Origin: Persicaria tinctoria
Lineage: Eukaryota; Streptophyta; Magnoliopsida; Caryophyllales; Polygonaceae
Assembly: GCA_037127255.1 (NCBI GenBank)
Contig: JBANSL010000004.1
Location: 71,012,627-71,076,626 of the forward strand
Direction of reading: 5' to 3'
DNA: 64,000 bases
The stretch's first letter is position 1. Each line of letters opens with the position of its first letter. The notes beneath the pieces were generated by a model that was not told the DNA's origin, did not search any database, and saw only the letters and a list, made by a program, of their open reading frames with translations. A program made the position numbers and the translations under genes. Below are positions 21,744 through 33,687 of the stretch, in pieces.

Positions 21744-24700
21744 CACTAGTAGAAAAATGCAAATATAACCCGCTACATAATAGCCCGGATGTCAAAAATA
21801 CGGGTTATAACATGCTTCAAACATATTTTCTTTTATTGTCAGGAGAATATAAGCCGGATATAGATACACGCCCGGGCTATTAGACTGTGAGGATTACTTG
21901 TAACAATTAGCAAAAGTCACGCACATAACATATCCAGGATATTATGTGGTTAAAATTGCCCGGGCGTGTGGGGAGGCTTAAATATCCGGGGTATTTGAAG
22001 CTATTTCCACCGTTGTACAAAAATGCCCGTAGGATAGATCCGGGATATAAAGGGTATAGCGGGAAATGAAAAAAAAGGAGCGCAATCTGAAATTAATTGA
22101 AAGCCCCAAATTCAGAGCCCCAAATTCATTTCGACATCCACGAAGCTAGCTACCCCAAATTCATTTCAGAGAGACCCAAATTCAGAGCCAAAATCGTCAT
22201 CTTCAGGAAGCTAGTTGTTCGCAAGCTAGCTGTCGTTGTCAATCGGCGGCTAGCTCTCAAGCACCTCGCCGTCGCCGTCTGGCCTCCGCGTGCGCCATCT
22301 GTGGTTGTGACTCAGTCGCCACCTTCTTGAGATCTCGACATCTTCAGTTCCTAGGGTTACCGTGTTCACCTGTTCGCAACTTGTCTCTCCGCTTCTGAAC
22401 AAGGTAAGCCATTGTCCTCATTCGATAACCTGTCTCTCAGGCACCACGCCACTGACCTCCTTGCTTGGTTTATGGATTGTTCTTGATTATCGGTTCAATT
22501 TCAGTTCATTTTGGGTTTCATGATGTCAATTGATCGATTGTGTAGATGAATTTGACTATCTGGTTTTATGACAATATTTTTGGCTGGAAAATATTTTGTG
22601 GGTAGTTACAAATTCCACTGTAAAAATTGGTACCCTTCAAAGGGGAGGGAGGGGGTCTTAAATGGTTTTGATATCGGCTTTAGGGATCCTATTCCACATA
22701 TAAATGTGTTAAACAACGGCTTTAGGAGATGAATGATGTTTTGTGGAAGAAATAATATTCAAATTGAAAAGAATATAGGATTAACTAAGTGCTTAACCTT
22801 CAATTTTGTACTAAACAGCTTGTTTATTATAGTATGTAATTGCAGTAAACAACCCCTTAAACCACTTGAACCTCAAACTGTTGGCAAAGCACCACTCAAC
22901 CATTGATTAAGTTAGAATTTCAGTTATAAAAATTGTACAAAATAACCCTATAATATCCATGTTAAAATATCATATAGGATATTTTCTTGGGTGGCCATTG
23001 ATTATATGATGGTAAAACATCTAAACAAAAACAAAAGATTATCGCATTCTAACATATCCAAACCTATTGTTGGATGTCATTTCATCCTCAATACTTTAAT
23101 AAATTTGTGTTCTCTCTGCATTCAGGACTAATAACAAATTTGAGGAAGGGTGAAAGGTATTTTCCATAACATTTTACTCTCTTATCTGCTTATTGTTGGA
23201 TGTCATTTCATCCTCAATACTTTAATAAACTTTATATGACATTTTGATGCCTAGGGTCAGCTATGTTTTTTCTTCCTTCATACATAACACCGTAGCTTAT
23301 TTTTGTAGAGCCTGCACATACTTAGGGATGTAAGTAATGTACGTAAGGTGTTATTTATGATGTTTTTCCTGTGTATATGTGTGTGAGAGATGGAGATAGA
23401 TGGATGGTTTGATTACTTCATTATCTGCGGCTTTATGTCATTGGTTTCTTTGTGAGAAACATGTACATGGCCATGTGTTAGTATGTATTTTCTGCTTGAA
23501 ACTTCCATTTTCCATGTTATCTTTTTTGATGCTTAATACTGGAATGTTACCTTATGTTGTATAACCTATGATGAACAATGAATTAATCCAATGAATTCTT
23601 CAATATAAACAGTTTTCATTGTTAAGTTGTTATAACTATGCAAACTATTCCAAAATAGGATGATATGAATCAGTCTTTTGTTTCTTTCGTTCATATGTAG
23701 AATGATAGATAAGTCATGGATGTCAGCTAGTCAAATGTCTGAGGAATATGTGGATGGGGTAAAAGAATTTATCAACTTTGCAATTGAGCATGGTGCTGAT
23801 CCGATGAGATTTCTTTGTCCCTGCACAAAGTGTGATTATTCTAAGACATGGAGTGTCAACGTCATAATGGATCATCTGGTTTGTGATGGAATAAATCCTG
23901 ATTACAAAGTGTGGATATGGCATGGAGAAAAGCCATCCACCCATTCCAGTAGCTATGGGACATCAAACTTCAACATGGTTGACATCGATGAAGGTGATCG
24001 ATTAGAAGAGATGATTCATGATATTGAACAGATTCATATTGATCGTCCAGAAATGTTTGAAAATTTTGTGACTGATGCTCAAAAGCCTTTATATGGTGTG
24101 TGCACAAAGTTTACCAGATTGTCTGCTGTGTTGAAGTTGTTTAACTTAAAAGTGGGCAACGGATGGACTGATAAGAGCTTCACTGAGTTACTTGAGCTTT
24201 TGAGAGAAATGTTTCCAGACCAGAATTGCCTTACCGGTAGTACCTACGACGCCAAAAAGCTTATACGCTCGGTGGGAATGGATTATGTAAAGATACATGC
24301 TTGTCCAAACGATTGTATTCTTTACCGAAAGGAACATGAATTCTTGGATAAATGCCCAAATTCGGATTGTGGTGAACCGCGCTACAAGGCAAATGGAGCT
24401 CCAGCTAAGGTGGTATGGTATTTTCCAATTAGAACAAGGTTTCGACGCCTTTTCGGAAACATTGAAGATGCTAGGAATTTGATTTGGCATGCAAATGGAA
24501 GAGAAAAAGATGGCAAGCTCCGCCATCCAGCAGATTTTGTACAGTGGAAAAAAATAAATGAGTTGTATCCTGATTTTGGAGATGAAGACAGAAACATTCG
24601 CCTTGCGCTGTCTACAGATGGGATGTGCCCTCACGGCACTCTAAGTAGTACTCACAGCACATGGCATGTGGTGTTGGCGATTTACAATCTTCCTCCTTGG

Positions 24701-27036
24701 TTGTGTATGAAGCGCAAGTACTTGATGTTGTCTATGTTGATTTCAGGGCCAAAGCAACCGGGTAATGACATCGATGTTTATTTGGCACCTCTTGTTGAAG
24801 ATTTGAAGTACATGTGGGAAAATGGCATGGACGTTCATGATGCCAATCGTAATGAACAATTTCGTCTTAGAGCCATATTATTTTGCACTATAAGTGATTT
24901 TCCGGCGTATGGGAATCTAGCTGGTTGTAGTACAAAAGGATATGAAGCTTGTCCTATTTGTGGTAAACATACTTATTCCATATACTTGCTGGGTAGTCAT
25001 AAGAATGTTTTTCTTGGCCACCGAAGGTTTTTACCGCCGAACCACAGATACCGAAGGCTTCGTAAAGCTTTTAATGGGTGCTCTGAAGAGGAAAGGGCTC
25101 CGTCACCGCTGCGTGGAGAAGAGGTGTTTCAGATTGTCAAAGACATGAATGTGACATTTGGAAAGTTATCGAAAAATGATGATTTAGACGGGTTTAAGAA
25201 AAGATCTATTTTTTTTGACCTTCCGTATTGGAAAGATCTTGAGGTCAGGCATTGCCTAGATGTAATGCACATTGAAAAGAACATTTGTGACAGCTTGGTT
25301 GGGACTTTGTTGAATTTGCCTGGGAAAACCAAAGATGGAATCAGTGCTAGAAATGACTACAAATTACTGCAACTCAGAGAAGAATTGGCACCACAACAAA
25401 GAGGAAAACGGACTTACTTACCACCTGCCTGCCACACTCTATGTAAGGAGGAAAAAAAAACAAGTCTGTAACTTTCTTAATACTACAAAGGTGCCGGATG
25501 GGTTATGTTCGAACATTAGCAACCTTGTGTCAATGAAAGATTTGAAGCTAACGGGGCTGAAATCTCATGACTGTCATGTACTTATGCAATACTTGCTACC
25601 CGTGGCCATTCGCTCCATATTGCCTAATCATGTAAGACAGACCATCATTAGCCTGTGTTTTTTTTCAAGAAGTTATGCAGTAAGGTCATTGATCCCGGTG
25701 AATTGCATGGTATGCAAAAAGAGATTGAAGTCATTCTTTCTCGGTTAGAGATGTACTTCCCTTTTTCGTTCTTTGATATCATGGTTCATTTAACCGTTCA
25801 CTTGGTTAGAGAGGTTGAGCTTTGTGGTCCAGTATATCTACGATGGATGTACCCATTTGAGCGATATATGAAAATTCTAAAAGGGTATGTGATGAATCGA
25901 AATCGTCCTGAAGGTTGCATTGTTGAAAGATACATAGTTGAAGAAGCTATTGAATTTTGTACAGATTATTTGGCAGATGTTGACTCCATTGGTGTTCCAA
26001 AGCCTAAACTGTCAGGAGAATTGAACTGGAAAGGAACTCTGGGAGGGCATGTGTTGACTGCTGATCGTGAGGCGTTAACTAGAGCAAATCTGTATGTCCT
26101 TCAGAACATGGAAGAAGTGCAGCCCTTTGTTGAAGAGCACATGGCGCATTTGAGAAAATGTAATCCAAGATATGCGAAGAATGAAAAGTGGATTACATTG
26201 CACCATAATCGCTCCTTCATTGATTGGTTTCGGAACAAAGTTTTTGAGGTCCTTAGATCTGGAGAAGAAGTATCATCTACATTGAAATTTCTGTCAAAGG
26301 GGCCAAAATTTCAAGTACTGACCTATAGTGGTTTTATCATCAATGGTTACACTTTCTACACTAAATCAAGAGATGACAAAAGCACAACACAAAACAGTGG
26401 GGTGACCGTGGTGGCACAAGCAATGCACATTGCAAGTGCAAAAGACAAAAACCCTGTATACGCTACTATGTCATATTATGGTGTAATTGAGCAGATATGG
26501 GTGTTAGTGTACTCTCCAGAGCTGAAGATCCCTGTTTTTTGTTGTAAATGGGTTGATAGTAACAATGGAGTTCGAGTGGATGATATGGGGTTTATTTCTG
26601 TTGATCTGAATAAGGTGGGCCATAAAACTGAACCGTTCATACTAGCTTCTCAAGCTAGGAAAGTTTTCTATGTCACTGATCTTGTTGACATGAACCGGTG
26701 TATTGTACTGTTCAAACCAAAGGGGGCATTGGTGAAGAAAATGAAGTCTTCTGTGAAGAGGGTAGTAGCTCATTCGAAGCATGCCTCCCTACCCCCTCCA
26801 ATGAAGATGAAAATGAAGAGGATAATTATGTTCGAGCTGATCATGAAGAAGGGATTTGGGTTAATGATGAGATACTACCAAACAACCCTTCATCCACACA
26901 TCCTCTTTTACCAAGGAAGCGAAATAAAAACAACAATGAAGGTAGTAAGAAGGGGTTGCATCTTATTACTTTCTTAGTACGATATATTATTTCCTTTGTA
27001 TATAAGAAATTAGAGTACTTATATGATCACATATAG
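21744..27036 (+). mobile_element. CACTA (En/Spm) transposon, 3' end missing
   Basis: The 5' terminus CACTAGTAGAAAAATGC at 21744 is a typical CACTA end. It is followed by subterminal repeats in both directions around CCCGGGCTATT, CCGGATAT and CGGGTTATAA (21765-22060). A TNP2-type transposase gene occupies 23702-26977. No matching ...TTCTACTAGTG end or subterminal block was found to the right; sequence after about 27040 is unrelated and a hAT remnant starts by 27480. The element is therefore truncated and lacks a second (TNPA-like) gene. The right boundary is set at the end of recognisable coding sequence. Confidence 0.85.
23702..26977 (+). pseudogene. CACTA transposase (TNP2-like), frameshifted
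   Basis: The transposase that would excise CACTA elements. The chosen start is ATG 23702, just after an acceptor-like TATGTAG. The N-terminus shows a transposase-associated domain (WMSASQMSEEYVDGVKEFIN, then CPCTKC). A long Transposase_21 region follows, with LSTDGMCPHGTLSSTHSTWH, YEACPICG and LPYWKDLEVRHCLDVMHIEK. A frameshift near 25440 moves it to the next frame (LKSHDCHVLMQYLLPVAIRS), and a second at a T-run near 25660 restores the original one. Then come DUF4218 (DIMVHLTVHLVREVELCGPV, MYPFERYMKILKGYV) and DUF4216 (WVDSNNGVRVDDMGFISVDL). Only two shifts and no other stop suggest fairly recent inactivation. Domain identity is very secure. Confidence 0.93.
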
Positions 27037-27479
27037 CTAAGTGATGCAATTCATAATATTGGGAGTTTTATTAGGTAAAGTGCTGAATTATCAATGCTTT
27101 ATGGTTTAGTTTATTGTGTTACGCGTAACACAATTTTTCTAAAACGTTATATCAAATATTTTACATAAATTAAAATAAATTATAATTATGAAACCTTCCT
27201 TATTTTTAAAGAAAATATATCACTTTACCTTAAAACAATATAACTTTAAAACTAATTTATTTACTATTTATGCACATAAGATGAAATATATTTAAACTAG
27301 TCATAAAACTTTATACATATTCAATTTAAAAGGGAAAAAATTATTTCTAAGTCCAAAATAAAATAACTTTTATTACATATGAAAAATATATTTACTTAAA
27401 ACGAAACACCCAAAGATAATTTGGGGTATTTCATAACACCCGTAAGAACGAATTAATAGAATATTTAAAAAAAAACACA

Positions 27480-28075
27480 ATTTACAGGTATCGATTTATA
27501 GTGATATTCAGACCGACTATTGGCAGTATCACTCATACATAGGGATCACTTGTCATTGGGTTGATAAAAAGTTTCAAATGCACAAACATGTTTTGTCTTT
27601 TAGAGTTTTCGATGAAGCTCACACAACACGGAACATAGCACATCTCTTTTTAAACATTTTACAAGAAAATAGATTGACTCAAAGAGTTTTTACTATTGAT
27701 TTTGACAACTCGAATAATATCGCATCTATTTCATAATTAATCCAATATTGTCAACCCGAGATAGGCGGTAAATTTCGGAACATAGCACATCTCCTTTTCG
27801 AGTTTTCACTATCTGTTGCACCCCTCAAATTTTAAACTTATGTGTCCAAGATGATTTAACATTTTTACATTATATTGTTGAACCAATTCGATTTGTTTTG
27901 CGGGCACTTTGGAGAAGCAAACAACTACGCCAACAATGGAGCACCTATTGTCGTGCTCACCAACCTCGCCCAAAGCAGTTCCCCAAGAACGCTTGCACTT
28001 GGTGGAACTCTACTTACAAAATGATGTATAATTTCATAGCTTATAAAGACCAAGAACAAGTCGAGAGAGTGTTTT
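27480..28075 (+). pseudogene. hAT transposase remnant, central part
   Basis: One reading (27500-27730) contains YIGITCHWVDKKFQMHKHVL and later FTIDFDNSNNIASIS, matching the catalytic region of RICESLEEPER-type hAT transposases (T.HWID...; iT.DNasNN). After stops and shifts, 27975-28050 reads PKQFPKNACTWWNSTYKMMY, corresponding to the family's P..RWNSTYkML motif. The protein is heavily decayed and lacks both termini. It joins the truncated right side of the CACTA element without a clear boundary. It may be a different hAT copy from the one at 11256. Confidence 0.75.
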
Positions 28076-28509
28076 CAAAAGACCTAGAACAATAGGATAC
28101 TAGAATTACAAGAAAGCATGACTCATAGAAGGGAAGCAGAATCATAAACGAAGCAAGGGGGAGATAAAAATGAAGCAAAGGCAAAATGACAAAACATCAA
28201 AGCCCAAAACACTATCCATCCGCAGCCCGAATGCACCTCCTCCAGTGGTCCCTATCTGAAGTCAAATATTCCAACAGGTTTAGAAGGTTGAGATCCTTAC
28301 AAATAACCTCCATCCATCTCTTCTTTGGTCCACCTCTCCCTCTACTGATATCTCCAAGATCCAAACTCTCAAAAGCTTTTTTAAAGGATAAAAACTATAT
28401 AAAATATCTAGTTTTTTAAATATTTTTTAAACAATTTTATAGTTATTATTACAAATGATTTTAGGGGGTGGGGATTTGCGATTTTTGAGTTTTAAATATA
28501 TTAGGGGTT
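28076..28509. other. Gene-free stretch with half a Stowaway-like repeat
   Basis: There is no gene. At about 28380-28455 the text GATAAAAACTATATAAAATAT followed by TTTTTAAA-rich sequence matches one half of the Stowaway MITEs at 42514 and 50863, but the termini are missing. The last five bases, GGGTT (28505-28509), are the TSD of the next solo LTR. Confidence 0.45.
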
Positions 28510-28808
28510 TGATAGAGTATATTATAGTCATGTTTTTAGTGTGTAATTGCATATTAGTTTAGATCATTTTTACATATTTTATAGCTTAATTTATATTATT
28601 TGGTTTTCGGAGTTTACACTAGTGTTTTGATATATTTCAGGTATTTTCGGACTAGATCGTATGCATTTGGAGGCTGAGATACAATTTATGAGGATTATTT
28701 TGCAAATTAGAAGGATGGGCTGATTGGGAGCTAAAGTTACTTGTGCAATGCAATTTGAGTTCGGACGGTGCAAGGCAGGAGGAGCCACACGGCTTGCAAA
28801 TGCTCCAT

Positions 28809-30104
28809 TTTTATTTTTATTTTTTTGATTAGGAAAAAATTCGGGTGGGCGAGCCCTACCCGGCAGCATCCTTGCGGATGAGGTCATTAAGACCTGGGTT
28901 GTTGTAAATATCACTACCTCGGGCAGAGCGGCAAAGGTGTGCAACCTTATCAGCCGCTCTATTGCCCATACGAGGTACATGAGCCTATCCCACTTCTTTT
29001 ATAGTTGATAACAAAACTTGTATGTCAGCTAGGATGAGTTCAATCTCCCAAGGGCATTTGGTTTTTTTATTTAGATAGTCTATTATTATTTTGCAATCAC
29101 CTTCAATCTGTATTTTGTCTATGCGAAGTTGTAATACTCTCCGGATCCCTAATTTAAGAGCAAGGGCTTCAGCTTTGATGGGCTGTTGTTTTCCTAAGAA
29201 TTTGTTTTCAATGGCAACAGGACGCCCATTCCAGTCCCTAACAATGATACCTGCCGTACTATCACCGTTCGCTAAGGAAGAGCCATCGAAATTGAGTTTA
29301 AACCAGCTAAACCGTGGTTTGCGCCATTTAATTAGCCGATGTTTATCGGACTTCTTGGCACGGGTCTTTAATGGTGGGTTGATTATTCCGTCACCTTCTT
29401 CTTCCACCATAGATGTTCTTTTCCAATTATCTATATGTGATCTGACAAGGTGAATAACTTGTTGGCGTTCAGGAATTGTTGCTTGTTGAAATAGGTGTTG
29501 ATTCCTGATGTACCAAGTAGTCCACCACGCAAATGCTAGATCAGTCAAAGCAGCCGCTTTTAGGTTATTGCCTAGGCTAGCTAAAATGGGTCTAAAGTCA
29601 TGGGATTGGTTGATCAAATGGTCAATTGTTGTCAGTTCTCGGCTTGGGAGTTGGTAGAATTTTTTAATGAAAGAACATTCCAGAAACAGGTGGGCCTCGT
29701 CTTCAGGGGCCATATCGCATAGTGTGCAAGTAGTCGGAACCGCCGCCCCCCTACAGGATAGGCGGACTGCAGTAGGCAGGCCGTTCTGAGCAATCTTCCA
29801 TAAGAAATTCTTTACTTTTGGAGGAGCATTAATCTTCCAAATCTAAGCATTTTGGTCAGGCGTAGGTTCGGATTGAGCAGTTATCAGTTTGTACGCACTT
29901 GCCGTAGTAAACCATCCTTCTCTATCCGGCCACCAGTAAAGACGGTCATGTAAGTTTGTAGCTGGTAGGGGAATATCTAAAATTTCTTTGACGATGCTAT
30001 TTGGTAAAACGTTTTGGAGCTTTTCTGTCCACCACTTCCCTCCCATAATGTAGTCACTAACGGTCTCATTCTGATCGTGCCCTTGGAGGCTACCGGTCCT
30101 TGGA
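28809..30104 (-). mobile_element. 5'-truncated L1 LINE nested in the solo LTR
   Basis: An 18-base TSD, GGCTTGCAAATGCTCCAT, lies at 28791-28808 and 30105-30122. On the minus strand the insertion begins inside ORF2 and ends in an A-rich tail (T-rich on the plus strand at about 28808-28827). Only the last third of ORF2 is present, the common 5'-truncated product of LINE integration. Its 3' end (CCCGAATTTTTTCCTAATCA before the tail) resembles those of the LINE at 252 and the retroposons at 30205 and 53326. Confidence 0.93.
28830..30100 (-). pseudogene. LINE ORF2 C-terminal part (zinc-binding domain and RNase H)
   Basis: Minus-strand readings give, in order, DRLYWWPDREGWFTTASAYK (zf-RVT entry, about 29900-29960), APEDEAHLFLECSF (zinc-binding domain, 29713 downwards), then an RVT_3-type RNase H with KLNFDGSSLANGD, KAEALALKLGIRRV and IEGDCKIIIDYL, and finally RMGNRAADKVAHL near 28940. 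Stops separate 30046-29843 from 29713-28985 and again near 28985. It is similar to, but clearly diverged from, the ORF2 tail at 293-1247, so it comes from a different LINE subfamily or an older copy. Confidence 0.85.
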
Positions 30105-30204
30105 GGCTTGCAAATGCTCCATATTTACTTTCCATTGTTTCGTTAGATTAGATAGAAATATTATATATATTAATATAATATAGATAGATTAGGATATTAG
30201 ATTT

Positions 30205-31509
30205 TTTTATTTTTTTTATTAGGTAAAAATTCGAGGGTCAGACAGACCTGACACCTCGAGAGGCCGACCGAGGTCGGCAGACGAAGAACCGTCTAACAAA
30301 GCAGCCTAAAACAGAAATACAAATAACAAGCGTACTGAACCAAACAGGAATAGACTCTACAACAAACGTTCCAAGAAGACCAAACACCCGAAACGCTGAG
30401 TAAGCCACCGAAGAACGCAGCCAAGCACCACCAGACAGTAGCCCCGCGGGTCAGTAGTACAGCAGGACTCTATCTCCTGTGGGTAGTGCAGACGAACTCC
30501 AAGGAAACTCTATCCCGGATACGGAGTCGCCCTGAGCGCACAACCTCGACCCCAGCCAGACCCGACTACAGACTCCACGCCCCCTCAACCAAGCATAAGA
30601 TCTCCTAGGAACATCGGTAGCAGAGCCGCAAACTGCTCGAAACAAAACGCCTACAAACTTTCACCTACAAAGTAACGACAAGCCCTAACGGGATTTTCTC
30701 ATACCCTTTCGGGATAAGGTTTTCACTATTTTTTTTTTTTTGTGTGTGTGTGTGTGTCAGATGAGCCTTGACGTACAAGGCCAAATTAGCCTTGCACGCC
30801 AAGGAAAATCCACCAATCATCAGGATACGTGGAGCACAAGTCCGTCCACCACACTTGCACGCCAAGGAAGGAGACAACCACCGGCGGAACGGCAAAGCAC
30901 AAGGAAGACCAGGGGCATGCGCCGGCAACACTGGCACAAACCAACAGCCGGTGACACGACGGAATCGGGCAAGCAGGATCGGAGCCGAGACAACCGATCA
31001 ACAAGAGCCCCAATCCAATTTCTCAAGAGAGGGTAGTCATAGACTCAAAGCAACCCACGATCGGAGAACCGGGCTGATGAGGGAACGCGATCGCAGGGGA
31101 GCCGAGACGGGTGGAAGATGAAGACGATCCGGAGACGACGCCCCGGACACGCACTGCGCACGCCCGGAGAGAGGGTCGGGGACGACGCCAACACCGCCGA
31201 CAGCCACCCAGTGTGCTGAGCAGACGTCGGACGGCCACGCAGCCCAGTGAAGATGAGGTACACGGACGTCGAAACCACCGAAACCGGCCACAAGCAACAA
31301 GGAGCTGTCGATTGGGAGGAAGAAGATCCAAAAAATTATTTGGGAGTTGTAATTTTGGCCAAGAGCAAGAAGGGATTGGGGAGGACGACAGTAAGAGGAT
31401 AGAAAATTAGGGATTTCATGAAAAAATTGGGGCTAAAACTGTACGCAAGTTCTAGAGAGAAGGCCCCCTCTCTAGAATTTTTTTCACATTGTTTCTGTTT
31501 CATTGAACG
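30205..31509 (-). mobile_element. Non-autonomous LINE-like retroposon nested in the solo LTR
   Basis: A 15-base TSD, TAGGATATTAGATTT, flanks it (30190-30204 and 31510-31524). On the minus strand it begins near 31509, runs through a GC-rich, pyrimidine-rich leader and ends in CCTCGAATTTTTACCTAATA plus an A-rich tail. It has no endonuclease or reverse transcriptase sequence. Its 3' terminus matches the nearby LINEs, so it was probably mobilised by their enzymes. The 5' end contains a short perfect hairpin (CTAGAGAG...CTCTCTAG, about 31453-31476). Overlapping open frames on both strands at 30740-31410 are ordinary for GC-rich DNA and show no family resemblance. Confidence 0.82.
30729..30757. repeat. 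T-run followed by (GT)n microsatellite
   Basis: About 13 T residues are followed by eight GT units inside the non-autonomous retroposon. It may mark an older internal poly(A) end on the minus strand. Confidence 0.8.
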
Positions 31510-32371
31510 TAGGATATTAGATTTGGTTATATATATACACATTCATACCGTATGAAACGGTGGAGGCCGAACGTGAACATAGTGATCGGCCGACTGGGTT
31601 TTATTCCTCTTAACCCTAATTGTCTTTTGTCTTATTTTTATGGAGATCTAAACTCTCCCGTTCTGTCTACAATTTGAAGCTTTGTTTGGATTGATTTGTG
31701 AGTTTCTAAATCCCGTTCCTTATTTCCTATATTGAATGTTTCGACTTCTTTGTGCTTGAATGTTTGATTGTTTTATTCTATCTCGACTGATCAACCTAGT
31801 AGAATCAATTCAATTGCTAGAGTTTTGTAGATTCCTGATTGTGAACCTTAACCCAAGTGGCAAACTTATCCCTTTAGGGCTGATTGAACTAATTGGATGG
31901 GTAGGAAGTTGAATGTGTTGTTAAATCCTTTTTTAGGGACTGCAAATACCTTGGTTAATCTCTGGTCTTAAAGCTATCAATTGGGGTAAATCCTTCTTTA
32001 GGGACTGTTCGATTGATAAGGGTTTCTAGGACTGATTGGACTAGTAACTATATTAGGTCGGGACAAGGGCATTCATAGGAATCATAAAAGGACAAGAGGA
32101 AGTTACAATATCAATTCAACCAAATAAAGTGAATAATTGTAGGTAGAACGATTTTCTCTAAATTGCTTTAATTTGTTTATAGTTTATTTTATTTTCTTTC
32201 TTATTTTCACCATCCAAAAACCCCCCGTTTCATATTAATTGGTAAATAAACTTAACTTGGAAATACTTGATTCTTTGTGGGATCGACTCGTGCTTACCAC
32301 ACTACATTAGTTAGGTAGGTTCGAAATTATTTTGATACGGTTTACGCGACTAAAAACCGCTCATCAGGGTT

Positions 32372-32689
32372 CATTAAAAATATTTTATGAATATGGGTGA
32401 TTTTGTGTAATATTTTCATTATTTGTGTAATTTTTTTAATTTAAGAAACTTATATAGGGTAGAGATCGCAGCTAACACCAAAGTTCAGAATATTTGGCAA
32501 AATCTTACAAGGTCGGGATATTAAACGCAACTATCCATAAAGGCCAGAATATTTAGCACAATTACCCCATATTTTATATAGTTTTTGCTAAACCAATGAA
32601 GTATTGTTTTTTAATATTCGCTACATTTTTTTTAACAAATCAAAATTTTTTAAAAATTCAACAACACACAATCATTACTATCTCTTATC
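32372..32689. other. Gene-free AT-rich stretch
   Basis: No gene is present. At 32455 the text TATATAGGGTAGAGATCGCA resembles the start of some plant DNA elements, but no partner was found. Confidence 0.4.
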
Positions 32690-32809
32690 TAAAAAAAAGG
32701 AGAAAAAATTTGCGAAATGGGCACAATAATTGGACGTATTTGCGGAATAGACGCTGGTTTGGACAAATTGGCGAAATAGCCGCTATATATACTTTTTCCA
32801 AATTGTAAA

Positions 32810-33440
32810 ATTGTGCCCCAGCTCTCTCTCGTCCTCACCCTCTCGCTCATCGCCGGATCTGGAGGCGGAGCTTCGACGTCGCCGGCAATGGGAACTCATT
32901 CCCAGTCGTCTTCGCCGATGAGGAGCAACACTTCGCAGCGTGGCGATCCAGGGCCGAGCTCCTCGCTCCATCATCATCTCCTCGTGCTCGGGAAGAGTCC
33001 GCAATTGGACCACGGCGACGACGTTGCTCGGTATCCTCTCTCCATGGTCAGATAGGTTCCACCTCGGTCCGATGATAGCGTTCTGCACAATTTCCAGGTT
33101 AATTGACCTTCAATTTCATCATTCTCGTGTTGATTTTGGTTTAGTTGAGCCATGAAATCCGAATTCAATGTGTGTGGTTGATTTTAGGGTTTCTACTGAA
33201 CCGAATCTTCGAATCCATTACTATAGCCTCTCCTTCCTCTTCCTCTCTCTCTCTTCGTTGACCTCTTTCTCTCTGTTGTTCGCGCCCTTCCTCTTCCTGC
33301 GACTCCTCGGGGACCTTGATCTGGAGGTCCCGATCCTGGACGATGAAATTTCTGCAATTGGAGTTGTCCTTGGTATGATTTGCCCATCCACAACCAATAT
33401 AATCAAATTTCTTGAAGGATTGAAGTTGTGAAAGAGTAAC
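32810..33440 (+). pseudogene. GC-rich gene-like leader, unidentified
   Basis: The sequence rises in GC and contains several short overlapping open readings on both strands, with CTCTCTC-rich leader-like text at 32820-32860 and 33225-33270. I recognise no protein domain. Position just inside the proposed left end, upstream of NOC2-like exons, suits a captured promoter and first exon. It could be unrelated to NOC2. Confidence 0.3.
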
Positions 33441-33687
33441 GAAGGATTGAATTTGCTTTTGAAGGACCTATCCATCCAGCCATGTCTGCTGCATTTAGTT
33501 AACAAATTTGATTCGGTTTCTGTTGCCTGAAAACGTGAATTTTATGCATCTTAATGTCATTGATTGCATTTTTGTTGAAATTGTTGAGCAATCATTGAAT
33601 TCCTCATCTGACTAATCTTGATAGCTTGCTGAATTGCTCATTTATTTTTAAGAGATGTTTGTGTCCGCCTTGGGTCCGACTGTGTAG

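Larger units (their letters stand above)
28510..32366 (+). mobile_element. Solo LTR with TSD GGGTT, carrying two nested retroposons
   Basis: Starts TGATAGAGTATA at 28510 and ends CCGCTCATCA at 32366. GGGTT flanks it on both sides (28505-28509 and 32367-32371). Without the two nested insertions and their duplicated target sites it would be about 1.22 kb, close to the related LTR at 18963-20295. The 3' half (CTTAACCCAAGTGGCAAACT, later TCGACTCGTGCTTACCACAC) is the style of sequence seen in plant gypsy-type LTRs. No coding sequence of its own. Confidence 0.88.

Noticed and set aside
28611..28625. CACTAGTG as the missing 3' end of the CACTA element at 21744
   Set aside because: It lies inside the solo LTR, lacks the TTTTTCT context matching the 5' terminus, and has no subterminal repeats beside it.
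30740..31410. Several overlapping frames of about 70-117 codons on both strands
   Set aside because: The region is the GC-rich leader of a retroposon bounded by a clear TSD; high GC alone explains the open frames.
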